Positions 1-6,289 are shown, counted from the stretch's first letter. The stretch: DNA of 9,546 bases from Hungatella sp. UBA5982 (GCA_002429965.1 DJBG01000227.1:6055-15600), one strand, 5' to 3'. Numbers and translations are program-made. The notes: generated by a model not told the origin, from the sequence alone.

Positions 1-1
1 T

Positions 2-178
2 CAAGCAATGAAATTGTTAAAAGGATAGCTCCTTTCCATTGCAGGCTGCTGAAAAACTTTATTTATTATGGACGGTAAACTTGAATTGATATGATACAAA
101 CCCAAGTAAGTATCTGACGTTTTTAAAAAAGAATTTGGGGAACTGCCGTCCGAGTTTAGAAAGATGTTGTCCAAATAG
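2..178 (+). pseudogene. AraC-family regulator, decayed C-terminal fragment
   Basis: In one frame the stretch 131-178 reads as a convincing end of an AraC/XylS DNA-binding domain: VFKKEFGELPSEFRKMLSK followed by a TAG stop (the family's usual pattern is FKKxFGxxPxxYR). Upstream in the same frame QAMKLLKG (2-25) and LLSIA (29-43) resemble the start of the first helix-turn-helix (xxLLxxxxLSIAxxA). The frame carries several in-frame stops (26-28, 50-52, near 98 and 110), and no single alternative frame restores the whole domain, so point changes and probably small indels have occurred. It enters from the left edge, so the sensor domain, if still present, lies outside. The call rests on a short match and is an inference; the broken state is seen directly. 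Confidence 0.55.
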
Positions 179-254
179 AGGGGATTTGGTCTTTTTAGAG
201 TAGTGCAAAAAAATATAATACGATATACTGCCAACTGTGTGGGCAGATGATTTG

Positions 255-280
255 AGAGCGCTGCAAGGCGCTCTTTTTTT
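255..280 (+). terminator. Intrinsic terminator after the AraC remnant
   Basis: AGAGCGC (255-261) pairs perfectly with GCGCTCT (268-274) across a 6-nt loop. A run of T follows, beginning in the right arm and ending at 280. It is a compact canonical plus-strand terminator, 77 nt beyond the stop of the decayed AraC-type gene. Confidence 0.85.
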
Positions 281-289
281 AAGACTAAA

Positions 290-305
290 GTTAGTTTTGG
301 CTAAC
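290..305 (+). promoter_or_regulatory. Inverted repeat, possible operator for the lost ABC gene
   Basis: GTTAG (290-294) and CTAAC (301-305) form a perfect 5-bp inverted repeat around TTTTGG. It sits between the terminator and the ribosome binding site of the ABC exporter remnant, where an operator would be expected. The half-sites faintly recall TTAG/CTAA-type metalloregulator boxes (DtxR class), but the match is too short to name a regulator. No good -35/-10 pair was found beside it. Confidence 0.3.
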
Positions 306-327
306 CAAATCAAAGGAGTGGAAGTGC

Positions 328-636
328 ATGAAACAGGAGGCTTTTGTTCTTTCACTTTCTTCCCCGCGCAGCGATAGGGTTGATCCCTAACTTCCTTCAA
401 AGCGGATCTCCATTGCCCGTGCCATTTTGAAAGATGCTCCCATCATCATTTTGGATGAGGCTACTTCCAGTGTTGATCCGGAGAATGAGAGCCTGTTGAT
501 GAATGCAATTGCAGAAAGCATTTATGCCAAAAAAATAAAGAGGATAGCCATCACCTGGCGTAAAGCTGAGAATCTAAGGTGCTTATATACGATGCTAATT
601 TATCTACAAGACTACAAGAGCCTGTCCCATATATAA
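328..636 (+). pseudogene. ABC exporter ATPase, internally deleted remnant
   Basis: An ATG at 328 has a good ribosome binding site (AAAGGAGTG, 312-320) and opens 20 codons ending in TAA at 388-390. In the same frame the sequence then resumes as [20 protein letters not shown] (400-459), followed by [10 protein letters not shown]. This is the tail of the ABC signature, Walker B (IIILDE) and D-loop of an ABC multidrug/peptide exporter nucleotide-binding domain. The membrane domain, Walker A, Q-loop and the LSGGQ core are absent. Past the D-loop it reads [10 protein letters not shown], where the family has IAHRLxTxxx, so the H-loop histidine is also lost. About 70 codons remain of a usual 570-600. 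An AraC gene followed by an ABC exporter is a common Firmicute arrangement, which fits the neighbouring AraC fossil. Non-functional. Confidence 0.75.
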
Positions 637-651
637 AAGGACAGGCTCTTG
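615..651. repeat. Perfect 13-bp inverted repeat between ABC remnant and merR
   Basis: CAAGAGCCTGTCC (615-627) and GGACAGGCTCTTG (639-651) pair without mismatch across an 11-nt A/T-rich loop. The hairpin lies between the convergent ABC remnant (+) and the MerR gene (-), a natural terminator position, and overlaps the last codons of the ABC fragment. Neither side carries a T-tract: TCATAAAAAC follows on the plus strand and TAGTCTTG on the minus strand. It is therefore either a degraded or non-canonical bidirectional terminator or a remnant of another element. Confidence 0.6.
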
Positions 652-695
652 TCATAAAAACGTTATGGCTTTCGAAATTGAGCGGATCACTGCTC

Positions 696-1094
696 CTAGG
701 TTTCTGAATTTTGATGGGATCCGCCATGGTTGTATTCATTATACTGCTTTGTATAATGGGCGATTTTATGAGATACCTTTTCAAGATGCTTGTTCATTTC
801 CTGAATTTGAGCTTCCACATTCTTCTTATGTTCGATCAATATATCGCAACGCTGTTTGAGTGTCTCTCTGCCTTCTGCACTTAATTCCACAAATTCCTTG
901 ATTTGTTTTAAGGACATACCCGTGTTCTTAAGGCAGCAGATTAATCCCAGCCATTCTAAATCATCTTCGGTATAACTGCGGATGCCGCTTTTGCTCCTGT
1001 TGATATTGAACAGAAGACCTTCTTTTTCATAGAAACGCAGTACGTGTGCGCTTAGATTTGTGCGTTCCGATACCTGCTTGATGGTATAACCCAT
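696..1094 (-). CDS. MerR-family regulator, AdhR/NmlR-like
   Basis: A 132-aa one-component transcription factor. Residues 1-70 form the MerR winged helix-turn-helix: YTIKQVSERTNLSAHVLRFY, then EKEGLL, then the wing GIRSYTEDDLEWL. A long helix (about 75-120, rich in K/E/Q) is the usual dimerisation coiled coil, and the polar tail YNHGGSHQNSET ends the protein with no separate ligand domain. The sequence LICCLKNTGMSLKQIKEF contains Cys53 and Cys54. One of these falls where Bacillus subtilis AdhR has its reactive Cys52 (from memory), the residue alkylated by formaldehyde and methylglyoxal. Length and layout also match AdhR/NmlR, which activate dehydrogenase genes in response to carbonyl electrophiles. 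The ATG at 1092-1094 has a ribosome binding site (AGGGGAGGAA, minus strand, 1101-1110). The aldo/keto reductase operon starting at 2122 points away from it, and the IS30 remnant lies between. Family call sure; aldehyde sensing is inference. Confidence 0.88.
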   Translation of the reverse strand: MGYTIKQVSERTNLSAHVLRFYEKEGLLFNINRSKSGIRSYTEDDLEWLGLICCLKNTGMSLKQIKEFVELSAEGRETLKQRCDILIEHKKNVEAQIQEMNKHLEKVSHKIAHYTKQYNEYNHGGSHQNSET

Positions 1095-1130
1095 ATAGAT
1101 TTCCTCCCCTTGTAATGGAATTGTTTGTTG

Positions 1131-1844
1131 TTATTCAAACATGATAAAGTTTTTGCAAGTCGTAATATGATAAGTTAAAATCGTGATTTCCTGAAACGTT
1201 TGATTTTGCAGGATTAAATCAAAAAAAATAAGCATTAAGAATCGGACCCTCCTGCGCAAATCGATGTTTCTTGCCTCGAAGATCCCTAGATCAATATAGG
1301 AATACAGTGTTTTACGGCTGCAGGGAATTTCGTGTCCATGGTTCGCATAGATGTGTGCGATGGACTGCCCTTGTTTCAGAAGCGGCGAGATTAAGTTGTC
1401 CAGCATAGCAATATCTGATGGCGACTGGTTGATACCGTTCCTGGGAGATACCAGAAGAGCCTGATAGTTTTCTTCTGCGGCCTGAGCAGAATAGAAAGTA
1501 TGCTGGAGATTACAGCGCTTCACCTTCAAACAACCGTTGCAAACATAAGGAGCCTTAGATATGTTTGGGCAAATATCCGGCAGATAGTCCGGGCAGATAT
1601 CAATACAGCTTTTACACTCTCTGTCAGGTTTGTAACAGCTTTTACAAAGATTCGTACAATCCATGCCATCGCACAGAAAACGAATTTGACATTCTTTTTT
1701 TCTGTTACACGGAAGGGGTTTCCAAACTTCACTTCGTTTAGGAGAAAAGCGGTTGCGTTTCACTTCTTTCAGAACAGTAGTAGGGTCTTTCTCAATTCTT
1801 CTGGAAATGGAAGCGAAGGACTCATTGTCATTTAAGCCTTTCAC
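1131..1844 (-). pseudogene. IS30-family transposase, truncated (catalytic half missing)
   Basis: The first 190 or so residues are a typical Firmicute IS30 transposase N-terminus. There is a helix-turn-helix (GLNDNESFASISRRIEKDPT, then TVLKEVKRNR) and a Cys-rich zinc-finger-like block spanning 11 or more cysteines (about residues 46-110). A second conserved region follows (SPSDIAMLDNLISPLLKQGQ, then SIAHIYANHG and CSRKTLYSYI). Homology appears to stop after EARNIDLRRRVR, near 1250. The remaining 35 codons are hydrophobic and unrelated, so the whole DDE integrase-like domain is gone. At the 5' side the frame is closed by a stop a few codons above the GTG at 1842-1844, so the usual first dozen residues (HLTxEER-type) are also missing or out of frame. 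A complete relative would be 320-350 aa. The product cannot transpose the element. The 1250 junction lies about 150 bp upstream of merR, implying a deletion that joined the transposase to the merR promoter region. Confidence 0.85.
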
Positions 1845-2035
1845 AATCCATTAGAGGATCCACTGCCAAAAACATCATAACATAAAACGGTGTATAAGAC
1901 TAACTTCATGAAGAATGAATTAACTTCTACAAACTGAATTTAGTCCTACATTCATGAATTTAGTGTTGCAATCGTGAATTTAGTTTTTCATTTAACATAC
2001 TTTAACATTTAACTAAGAATTTTTGCAATTTCATA
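1845..2035. mobile_element. Subterminal end of the IS30-type element with spaced repeats
   Basis: This is the stretch between the transposase N-terminal end and the aldo/keto reductase promoter. It has no gene but is patterned: TGAATTTAGT occurs at 1935, 1955 and 1975, and a diverged TGAATTAACT at 1916. It is very A/T rich. IS30-family elements commonly carry short repeats inside their ends as transposase binding sites, so I read this as the element's surviving left end. The exact terminus and target-site duplication could not be fixed from the sequence. Confidence 0.5.
1916..1984 (+). repeat. Four short direct repeats at about 20-bp spacing
   Basis: Three exact copies of TGAATTTAGT start at 1935, 1955 and 1975, giving an exact 20-bp period. 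A diverged copy TGAATTAACT starts at 1916. Two helical turns per repeat would place bound protein monomers on one face of the DNA. The position beside the IS30 transposase suggests transposase binding sites. Confidence 0.75.
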
Positions 2036-2066
2036 TTGACTTAGAGTTAAGATTAAGGTTTATGAT
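2036..2066 (+). promoter_or_regulatory. MerR-type promoter and operator of the aldehyde-reduction operon
   Basis: TTGACT (-35, 2036-2041) and TATGAT (-10, 2061-2066) are separated by 19 bp, two more than optimal. MerR-family activators act on exactly such promoters by untwisting the spacer. The spacer holds an imperfect 18-bp dyad (2040-2057): CTTA at the left end pairs with TAAG at the right, with a TTAA centre, 6 of 9 pairs matching. The likely regulator is the AdhR-like MerR at 696-1094. The operon start codon is about 50 nt beyond the expected transcription start. Confidence 0.65.
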
Positions 2067-2121
2067 ACCAATATACAATCAAAATAACAGTTTGTCAAAT
2101 TGCAGATTGGGGGAAAATATA

Positions 2122-2973
2122 GTGAAAACATTAACAGATTGTTATGAACTTTCAGGCGGTGTAAAAGTCCCATGCATTGGCTTCGGCACATGGCAGGCAC
2201 AAAACGGAGATATAGCCGTCACATCGGTGAAAGAAGCTTTAAAATGCGGTTATCGTCATATTGATACCGCCGCAGGTTACGGGAATGAGGAAAGCGTCGG
2301 CATAGCTGTAAAGGAAAGTGGTATTGCCCGCGAGGATATTTTTATTACCAGCAAACTTCAAAATGATATGCATGGATATGAAAACACCATGGAAGCCTTT
2401 AAACAGACGATGAAAAATCTTGATATGGATTATCTGGATCTTTACCTGATTCACTGGCCTAACCCAATCAAGTACCGCAATCAGTGGCAGGAAGCCAATG
2501 CCGGCACCTGGAAAGCTTTTGAAGAGCTGCACAAAGCCGGTCTTATTCGCGCGATAGGTGTCAGCAATTTCCATCCTCATCATTTTGAGGCGCTTATGCA
2601 GACGGCAGCGATCCAGCCAATGGTCAATCAGATTCGGCTTTGTCCCGGCGATACACAGGATGAAGTTGTGGATTATTGCAGGACACATTCCATTCTTCTG
2701 GAAGCATATAGTCCCCTTGGCGTGGGCAAGATATTTGAAGTTCCACAAATGCAGTCGCTGGCACAAAAGTACGGAAAGTCCATTGCCCAGATTTGCGTGC
2801 GGTGGAGTTTAGAGCGCGGATACTTACCGCTGCCCAAATCCATCACTCCGGAGCGCATCCGGGAAAATGGCGATGTGTTTGATTTCCAGCTTACCCCTGA
2901 GGATGTGCAGGCAATTGCAGACTTAAAAGGCTGCTGCGGATATTCTGCTGATCCTGATACGATTACATGGTAA
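2122..2973 (+). CDS. Aldo/keto reductase (2,5-diketogluconate reductase-like)
   Basis: A 283-aa cytosolic NADPH-dependent carbonyl reductase with a TIM-barrel fold, close in layout to the bacterial AKR5 group (YvgN, YtbE, DkgA type). The catalytic tetrad is complete: Asp48 (YRHIDTAAGYGNE), Tyr53, Lys78 (FITSKL) and His111 (LYLIHWP). Other family landmarks are GFGTW near the N-terminus, GLIRAIGVSNF, LLEAYSPLG and the NADPH-phosphate region LPLPKSITPERI. I chose the GTG at 2122 because GGGGGAAAA (2109-2117) sits just upstream and homologous sequence begins there. In-frame codons back to 2023 overlap the promoter. It is the first gene of a three-gene operon, 42 nt before the alcohol dehydrogenase. 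Expected substrates are reactive aldehydes and ketoaldehydes such as methylglyoxal; this is inferred from family and context, and the substrate range cannot be read from the sequence. Confidence 0.93.
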   Translation: MKTLTDCYELSGGVKVPCIGFGTWQAQNGDIAVTSVKEALKCGYRHIDTAAGYGNEESVGIAVKESGIAREDIFITSKLQNDMHGYENTMEAFKQTMKNLDMDYLDLYLIHWPNPIKYRNQWQEANAGTWKAFEELHKAGLIRAIGVSNFHPHHFEALMQTAAIQPMVNQIRLCPGDTQDEVVDYCRTHSILLEAYSPLGVGKIFEVPQMQSLAQKYGKSIAQICVRWSLERGYLPLPKSITPERIRENGDVFDFQLTPEDVQAIADLKGCCGYSADPDTITW

Positions 2974-3015
2974 AACAAAAACATAAAATAACCCCAAAAG
3001 AAAGGATAAAAGATA

Positions 3016-4194
3016 ATGCTCAATTTTGATTTTTATTCACCGGCACGTATACTATTTGGAAAAGATATGGAGAAACAGATTGGTGCGCTTTTAAAACCCC
3101 ATGCAAGCAAGGTCCTGCTGCATTACGGCGGAGGCAGCATTAAAAAGAGCGGACTGTATGATACAGTGGTCACTTCACTGAAGGAGAGCGGACTCTCTTA
3201 CGTAGAGCTGGGCGGCGTGGTTCCCAATCCACGCCTTTCACTGGTACATGAAGGAATTGCCCTGTGTAAAGAAGAGAAGGTGGATTTAATCCTGGCTGTG
3301 GGCGGAGGAAGTGCGATTGATTCTGCCAAGGCCATAGCAATGGGTGTATATTATGATGGTGATGTCTGGGAGATTTATGAACAGGGCAAAGCAATTGAAA
3401 AAGCGTTGCCGGTAGCTACGATTCTTACCATTCCTGCTGCTGGAAGCGAAGCAAGCGGCGATACCGTCATCACCAATGAGGAAAAACAACTGAAGTACGG
3501 TTATGGCAGCCCGCACCTGCGGCCATTGCTCAGCGTTATGAATCCGGAATTGTTCTATACCCTGCCAAAGAATCAGATTGCCAACGGTGTGGCTGATATG
3601 ATGAGCCATGTATTTGAACGCTATTTCACCAACACGGTGTATACCGATCTGACGGACGGATTGTGCGAAACGGTGCTAAAGACCATCATAAAGAACGCAC
3701 CGCTTGTCCTTGAAAATCCTCAGAACTACAATGCCTGGTGCGAGGTAGGTTTTGGAGGCACAGTTGCCCATAACGGTTTAGTGGGTATGGGCCGTGAGCA
3801 GGACTGGGCTTGTCATGGTATGGAGCATGAACTCAGCGCCATCTATGACGTGGCACACGGAGCAGGCCTGGCTGTGCTGACGCCTGCGTGGATGCAGTAT
3901 GTGTACAAGGATAATGTCAACATGTTTGTACAGTTTGCGGTCAATGTCATGGGTGTAAAAGGCAGCTATCGCGATCCGGATGCAATGATTCAGGAAGCCA
4001 TTTTGCGCCTGAGGGAATTTTTCAACAAGATGGGGCTTCCTGCAACTCTTGGAGAACTTGGCATCGACGCCAGCAATCTTGAATTAATGGCTAAAAAGGC
4101 GACAGGTGCCGAATTTGGGAATGAGGAGCCTATTGGCGGTCTGAAAAAGCTGTACTGGCAGGATGTGCTGGAGATTTACAAGCTGGCACAATAG
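3016..4194 (+). CDS. Iron-type alcohol dehydrogenase (butanol dehydrogenase/YqhD-like)
   Basis: A 392-aa group III metal-dependent alcohol dehydrogenase that reduces aldehydes to alcohols with NAD(P)H in the cytosol. The N-terminal dinucleotide domain has GGGSAIDSAK at residues 96-105. The C-terminal helical domain supplies the metal ligands Asp194 and His198 (ADMMSH), His267 (CHGMEH) and His281 (HGAG). These residue numbers coincide with those I recall for the E. coli YqhD site, which supports full length and the start choice. The opening NFDFYSPARILFGK is typical of BdhA/YugJ proteins. AAAGGA at 3001-3006 precedes the ATG. It lies 42 nt after the first aldo/keto reductase, in the same operon. 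Whether iron or zinc is bound, and the NADH/NADPH preference, cannot be decided here. Confidence 0.95.
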   Translation: MLNFDFYSPARILFGKDMEKQIGALLKPHASKVLLHYGGGSIKKSGLYDTVVTSLKESGLSYVELGGVVPNPRLSLVHEGIALCKEEKVDLILAVGGGSAIDSAKAIAMGVYYDGDVWEIYEQGKAIEKALPVATILTIPAAGSEASGDTVITNEEKQLKYGYGSPHLRPLLSVMNPELFYTLPKNQIANGVADMMSHVFERYFTNTVYTDLTDGLCETVLKTIIKNAPLVLENPQNYNAWCEVGFGGTVAHNGLVGMGREQDWACHGMEHELSAIYDVAHGAGLAVLTPAWMQYVYKDNVNMFVQFAVNVMGVKGSYRDPDAMIQEAILRLREFFNKMGLPATLGELGIDASNLELMAKKATGAEFGNEEPIGGLKKLYWQDVLEIYKLAQ

Positions 4195-4199
4195 AAAAA

Positions 4200-4310
4200 G
4201 GTCTGAAATTCTATGCCGAGGACCTGGGAGGAGAGCTCGCGAACGGTCTTTACGAAGAGGTCATCGGTTATAAATCTGTTAAGGAGGTTCAATGTCATGA
4301 GAACAGTTAA
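4200..4310 (+). pseudogene. Out-of-frame coding fossil between ADH and second AKR
   Basis: In a frame different from both neighbours, the 102-nt gap and the first codons of the next gene read as a stop-free protein-like stretch: GLKFYAEDLGGELANGLYEE, then VIGYKSVKEVQCHENS and TAA (4308-4310). It has no start codon near the ADH end. The composition (charged amphipathic helix, then a strand-like VIGYKSVKEV) looks like the C-terminus of a real protein that lost its front when the ADH gene end was joined here. It overlaps the second AKR start by 14 nt, as coupled genes often do. I do not recognise the family. Chance is possible at this length. Confidence 0.3.
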
Positions 4311-5211
4311 GTTAGGGAATTTGCAGGTACCGGCGATTGCAGTCGGCTGCATGCGCATCAATAAACTGGATAAGTCTGAAGCGGAGCATTTCGTACAGGC
4401 AGCACTGGATATAGGTACTAATTTTTTTGACCATGCGGATATATATGGCGGAGGCGTATGTGAGGAGATATTTGCAGATGCGGTACATATGGATGCTACC
4501 GTTCGTGAAAAGATGTTTTTGCAATCCAAATGCGGTATCCGTCCGGGTATTGCTTTCGATTTCTCCAAAAAGCATATTTTAGAAGCAGTGGACGGCAGCT
4601 TAAAAAGGTTGAAAACGGATTATCTGGATGCATTATTGCTGCATCGTCCGGATGCGTTGATGGAGCCGGAAGAGGTTGCCGAGGCGTTTGACATCTTACA
4701 AAGTGCAGGTAAGGTACGCAATTTTGGCGTTTCCAATCAAAACCCCATGCAGATACAATTGCTGAAGAAGTTTGTTAAACAGCCGGTTGTTGCTAATCAG
4801 CTGCAGTTAAGCATTACAAATGCCAACATGATCTCCCAGGGCCTTCATGTCAATATGCTTGATGAAGCGGCAGTAAACCGGGATGGCAGTGTAATTGATT
4901 TCTGCCGCTTAAATGACATCACCATTCAGCCATGGTCTCCTTTCCAGTACGGATTTTTTGAAGGTGTATTCCTGGGCAATGAAAAGTTCCCAAACCTCAA
5001 TGCCAAAATTGATGAAATTTCCGCCAAATATGAAGTTAGCAATACGACCATTGCTATGGCATGGCTGCTGCGCCATCCAGCCCATATGCAGCCTGTGACC
5101 GGGACTATGAATGTGGAGCGTCTGAAGGATTGTGCCAAAGCCGCCGATATTAAGCTGACCCGGGAGGAATGGTACGAGATTTACCTTAGCGCCGGGAATA
5201 TTTTACCGTAA
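4297..5211 (+). CDS. Aldo/keto reductase, YdhF-like
   Basis: A 304-aa NADPH-dependent oxidoreductase of the Tas/YdhF-type aldo/keto reductases. The catalytic tetrad is Asp45 and Tyr50 (FFDHADIYGGG), Lys78 (LQSKCGI) and His116 (LLLHRPD). KVRNFGVSNQNPMQIQLL, PWSPFQYGFFEG, AWLLRHPAHMQPVTGT and the C-terminal NVERLKDCAKA are further landmarks of the YdhF branch. The ATG at 4297 is preferred because AAGGAGG (4281-4287) lies at good distance and the family begins MxxVxLG. The frame is open to 4213, but those 28 codons do not resemble the family. It is the third and last gene of the carbonyl-reduction operon, 102 nt after the ADH, and is followed by strong hairpins. It differs enough from the first AKR that the two are not a recent duplication; substrate unknown. 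Confidence 0.92.
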   Translation: MRTVKLGNLQVPAIAVGCMRINKLDKSEAEHFVQAALDIGTNFFDHADIYGGGVCEEIFADAVHMDATVREKMFLQSKCGIRPGIAFDFSKKHILEAVDGSLKRLKTDYLDALLLHRPDALMEPEEVAEAFDILQSAGKVRNFGVSNQNPMQIQLLKKFVKQPVVANQLQLSITNANMISQGLHVNMLDEAAVNRDGSVIDFCRLNDITIQPWSPFQYGFFEGVFLGNEKFPNLNAKIDEISAKYEVSNTTIAMAWLLRHPAHMQPVTGTMNVERLKDCAKAADIKLTREEWYEIYLSAGNILP

Positions 5212-5229
5212 GCAAAAAGATGCACATAT

Positions 5230-5254
5230 ATGGCGGTTATCTTCAAACCGCCAT
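5230..5254 (+). terminator. Hairpin after the operon
   Basis: ATGGCGGTT (5230-5238) pairs perfectly with AACCGCCAT (5246-5254) over a 7-nt loop, 19 nt after the AKR stop. There is no T-run behind it (TCATAAATCA), so it probably protects the 3' end or works with the next hairpin rather than terminating by itself. Confidence 0.5.
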
Positions 5255-5263
5255 TCATAAATC

Positions 5264-5310
5264 ACCCTGCCGAATTACAGTTTTTTATTCGGCAGGGTAA
5301 TTTAATTTAT
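5264..5310. terminator. Terminator shared by the convergent AKR operon and methyltransferase
   Basis: ACCCTGCCGAAT (5264-5275) pairs perfectly with ATTCGGCAGGGT (5287-5298), a 12-bp stem with an 11-nt loop that itself holds six T. On the plus strand AATTTAATTTATTTTT follows; on the minus strand GATTTATG follows. It sits between the two convergent genes and most likely serves both, with the better U-rich tail on the plus side. Confidence 0.7.
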
Positions 5311-6137
5311 TTTTCCAGCAGTATAGAAATAGTTGTATTATCTGTACGATAAGTGCTGCCTGCAATATCTCCAAACACTTCGCATACTTTGAAACCCACA
5401 TCAATTGCTTCTTTAATCAACATTTCTTTGGTAAAACAGGTATTCCATAAATAGTAAGAGATAGCCCCTGTATCATAAACAATAGAAGTTTGTTCTAATG
5501 TTACATTATCTGGATACCTATAGCATCCGTTAAATGCAATATATTTTTCTTTGCGCCAAAATCCCCCATTTTGACAAATCTCCCATGTTTGTTTTTCTTC
5601 AAAATCGTAATACTTAGCCATTGAAAAAACATCCAATAAGAACCTTCCCCCAGGCTTTAGATGACGATATACCGCAGTCATTACTATTTGCCTATCTGCT
5701 GTAGACAGCGCACCGTAGTCACAATAAATCATTGTTGAAAAATCATATTTACTATTCAAAATCATATTCAAATAATTCTGATGCAAGTAGCAAATATCTA
5801 AATTTCTTTTTTTCGCAGACTCTATGGCGTAGTTTATAGATCGTTTGGAAAAATCAATTCCCGTTACCTGATAGCCCGTTTGCGTAAATCTTTCCGCATA
5901 TATTCCAGGCCCGCAGCCAATGTCAAGAAGCTGCTTATATCTTGATGGTGGTGCAATCTCTTTTATCCAGATAGCAGATTCATCTATGAATGCTAACTTT
6001 CTGCTTGCACCTTCAAAGTCAGGATCTAGATGGGCTTTGAGCATCTGCTTGGATATATGCTCATCATCCCAAAATGGAACTGCTGTTTTGGTGTATAGTG
6101 GCGGCCTTTCTAAAATTGGAATTAAGCTTTTAAACAT
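5307..6137 (-). CDS. Class I SAM-dependent methyltransferase
   Basis: A 276-aa protein with a Rossmann-fold methyltransferase core in the middle. Motif I is LLDIGCGPGIYAERF (residues 70-84), the ribose-binding acidic residue is Asp95 in VTGIDFS, and YDFSTMIYCDYGALS (131-145) is the motif IV region. HLKPGGRFLLDVF (159-171) is the family's strand 5 motif. The N-terminal 60 residues (PFWDDEHISKQMLKAHLDPD) and the C-terminal mixed strand region with several aromatics match the uncharacterised clostridial Methyltransf_25/11 class, often named only 'class I SAM-dependent methyltransferase'. It lacks the Erm NPPF-type motif, so it is not a recognisable rRNA adenine methylase; the substrate is unknown. 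The ATG at 6135-6137 follows AAAGGAG (minus strand, 6146-6152). Base composition is more A/T rich than the AKR operon. It has its own long, structured leader, described separately. Confidence 0.9.
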   Translation of the reverse strand: MFKSLIPILERPPLYTKTAVPFWDDEHISKQMLKAHLDPDFEGASRKLAFIDESAIWIKEIAPPSRYKQLLDIGCGPGIYAERFTQTGYQVTGIDFSKRSINYAIESAKKRNLDICYLHQNYLNMILNSKYDFSTMIYCDYGALSTADRQIVMTAVYRHLKPGGRFLLDVFSMAKYYDFEEKQTWEICQNGGFWRKEKYIAFNGCYRYPDNVTLEQTSIVYDTGAISYYLWNTCFTKEMLIKEAIDVGFKVCEVFGDIAGSTYRTDNTTISILLEK

Positions 6138-6166
6138 AATGTTTTCTCCTTTCGAAATTGAATAAC

Positions 6167-6194
6167 AAAAAAGCCGTAGATTTTACTCTACGAC
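6167..6194 (-). terminator. Leader terminator just upstream of the methyltransferase start
   Basis: Read on the minus strand, GTCGTAGA (6194-6187) pairs with TCTACGGC (6180-6173), eight pairs including one T-G, over a 6-nt loop. Six T follow (6172-6167). It is an intrinsic terminator facing the methyltransferase and ends only 14 nt before its ribosome binding site, so it can only act as an attenuator of that gene. Confidence 0.75.
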
Positions 6195-6232
6195 TAATCT
6201 TCTTAATATAAAATAGAAGTTAAGAGTAAAAT
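6180..6232 (-). promoter_or_regulatory. Antiterminator pairing in the methyltransferase leader
   Basis: On the minus strand ATTTTACTCT (6232-6223) is the perfect complement of AGAGTAAAAT (6189-6180). The downstream copy covers the inner left arm and loop of the leader terminator, so forming this 10-bp helix prevents the terminator. An inner CTTCT/AGAAG pairing (near 6219-6202) can stack inside it. The two structures are mutually exclusive, as in transcription attenuators. Confidence 0.6.
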
Positions 6233-6289
6233 AAAATCAAATATCAGGCACAAAAACAAAACTGTGTAAACAGCTCGTTCTTAAACCTA

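Noticed and set aside
59..400. 113-aa minus-strand frame across the AraC and ABC remnants
   Set aside because: The plus-strand family fossils explain the DNA, and the minus-strand translation has no recognisable domain and would run through a terminator hairpin.
665..859. Small plus-strand frame opposite merR
   Set aside because: It lies antisense to the intact MerR gene and has no own signals.
1916..1984. CRISPR array or plasmid iterons
   Set aside because: The repeated core is only 10 bp with 10-bp gaps, there are four copies, and no cas or replication initiator gene is nearby. The IS30 context explains it better.
2023..2121. Earlier start of the first aldo/keto reductase
   Set aside because: These codons overlap the -35/-10 region, and homologous sequence starts near the GTG at 2122 that has its own ribosome binding site.
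2239..2766. 175-aa minus-strand reading frame inside the first aldo/keto reductase
   Set aside because: It is antisense to a gene with complete catalytic motifs, has no family resemblance and lacks a ribosome binding site.
4213..4296. N-terminal extension of the second aldo/keto reductase
   Set aside because: The first 28 codons do not resemble the family, while a strong AAGGAGG stands right before the ATG at 4297.
5307..6137. Erm or Cfr-type rRNA methylase
   Set aside because: The Erm catalytic NxPF-type motif and the Cfr radical-SAM CxxxCxxC motif are both absent, so only a generic methyltransferase call is justified.
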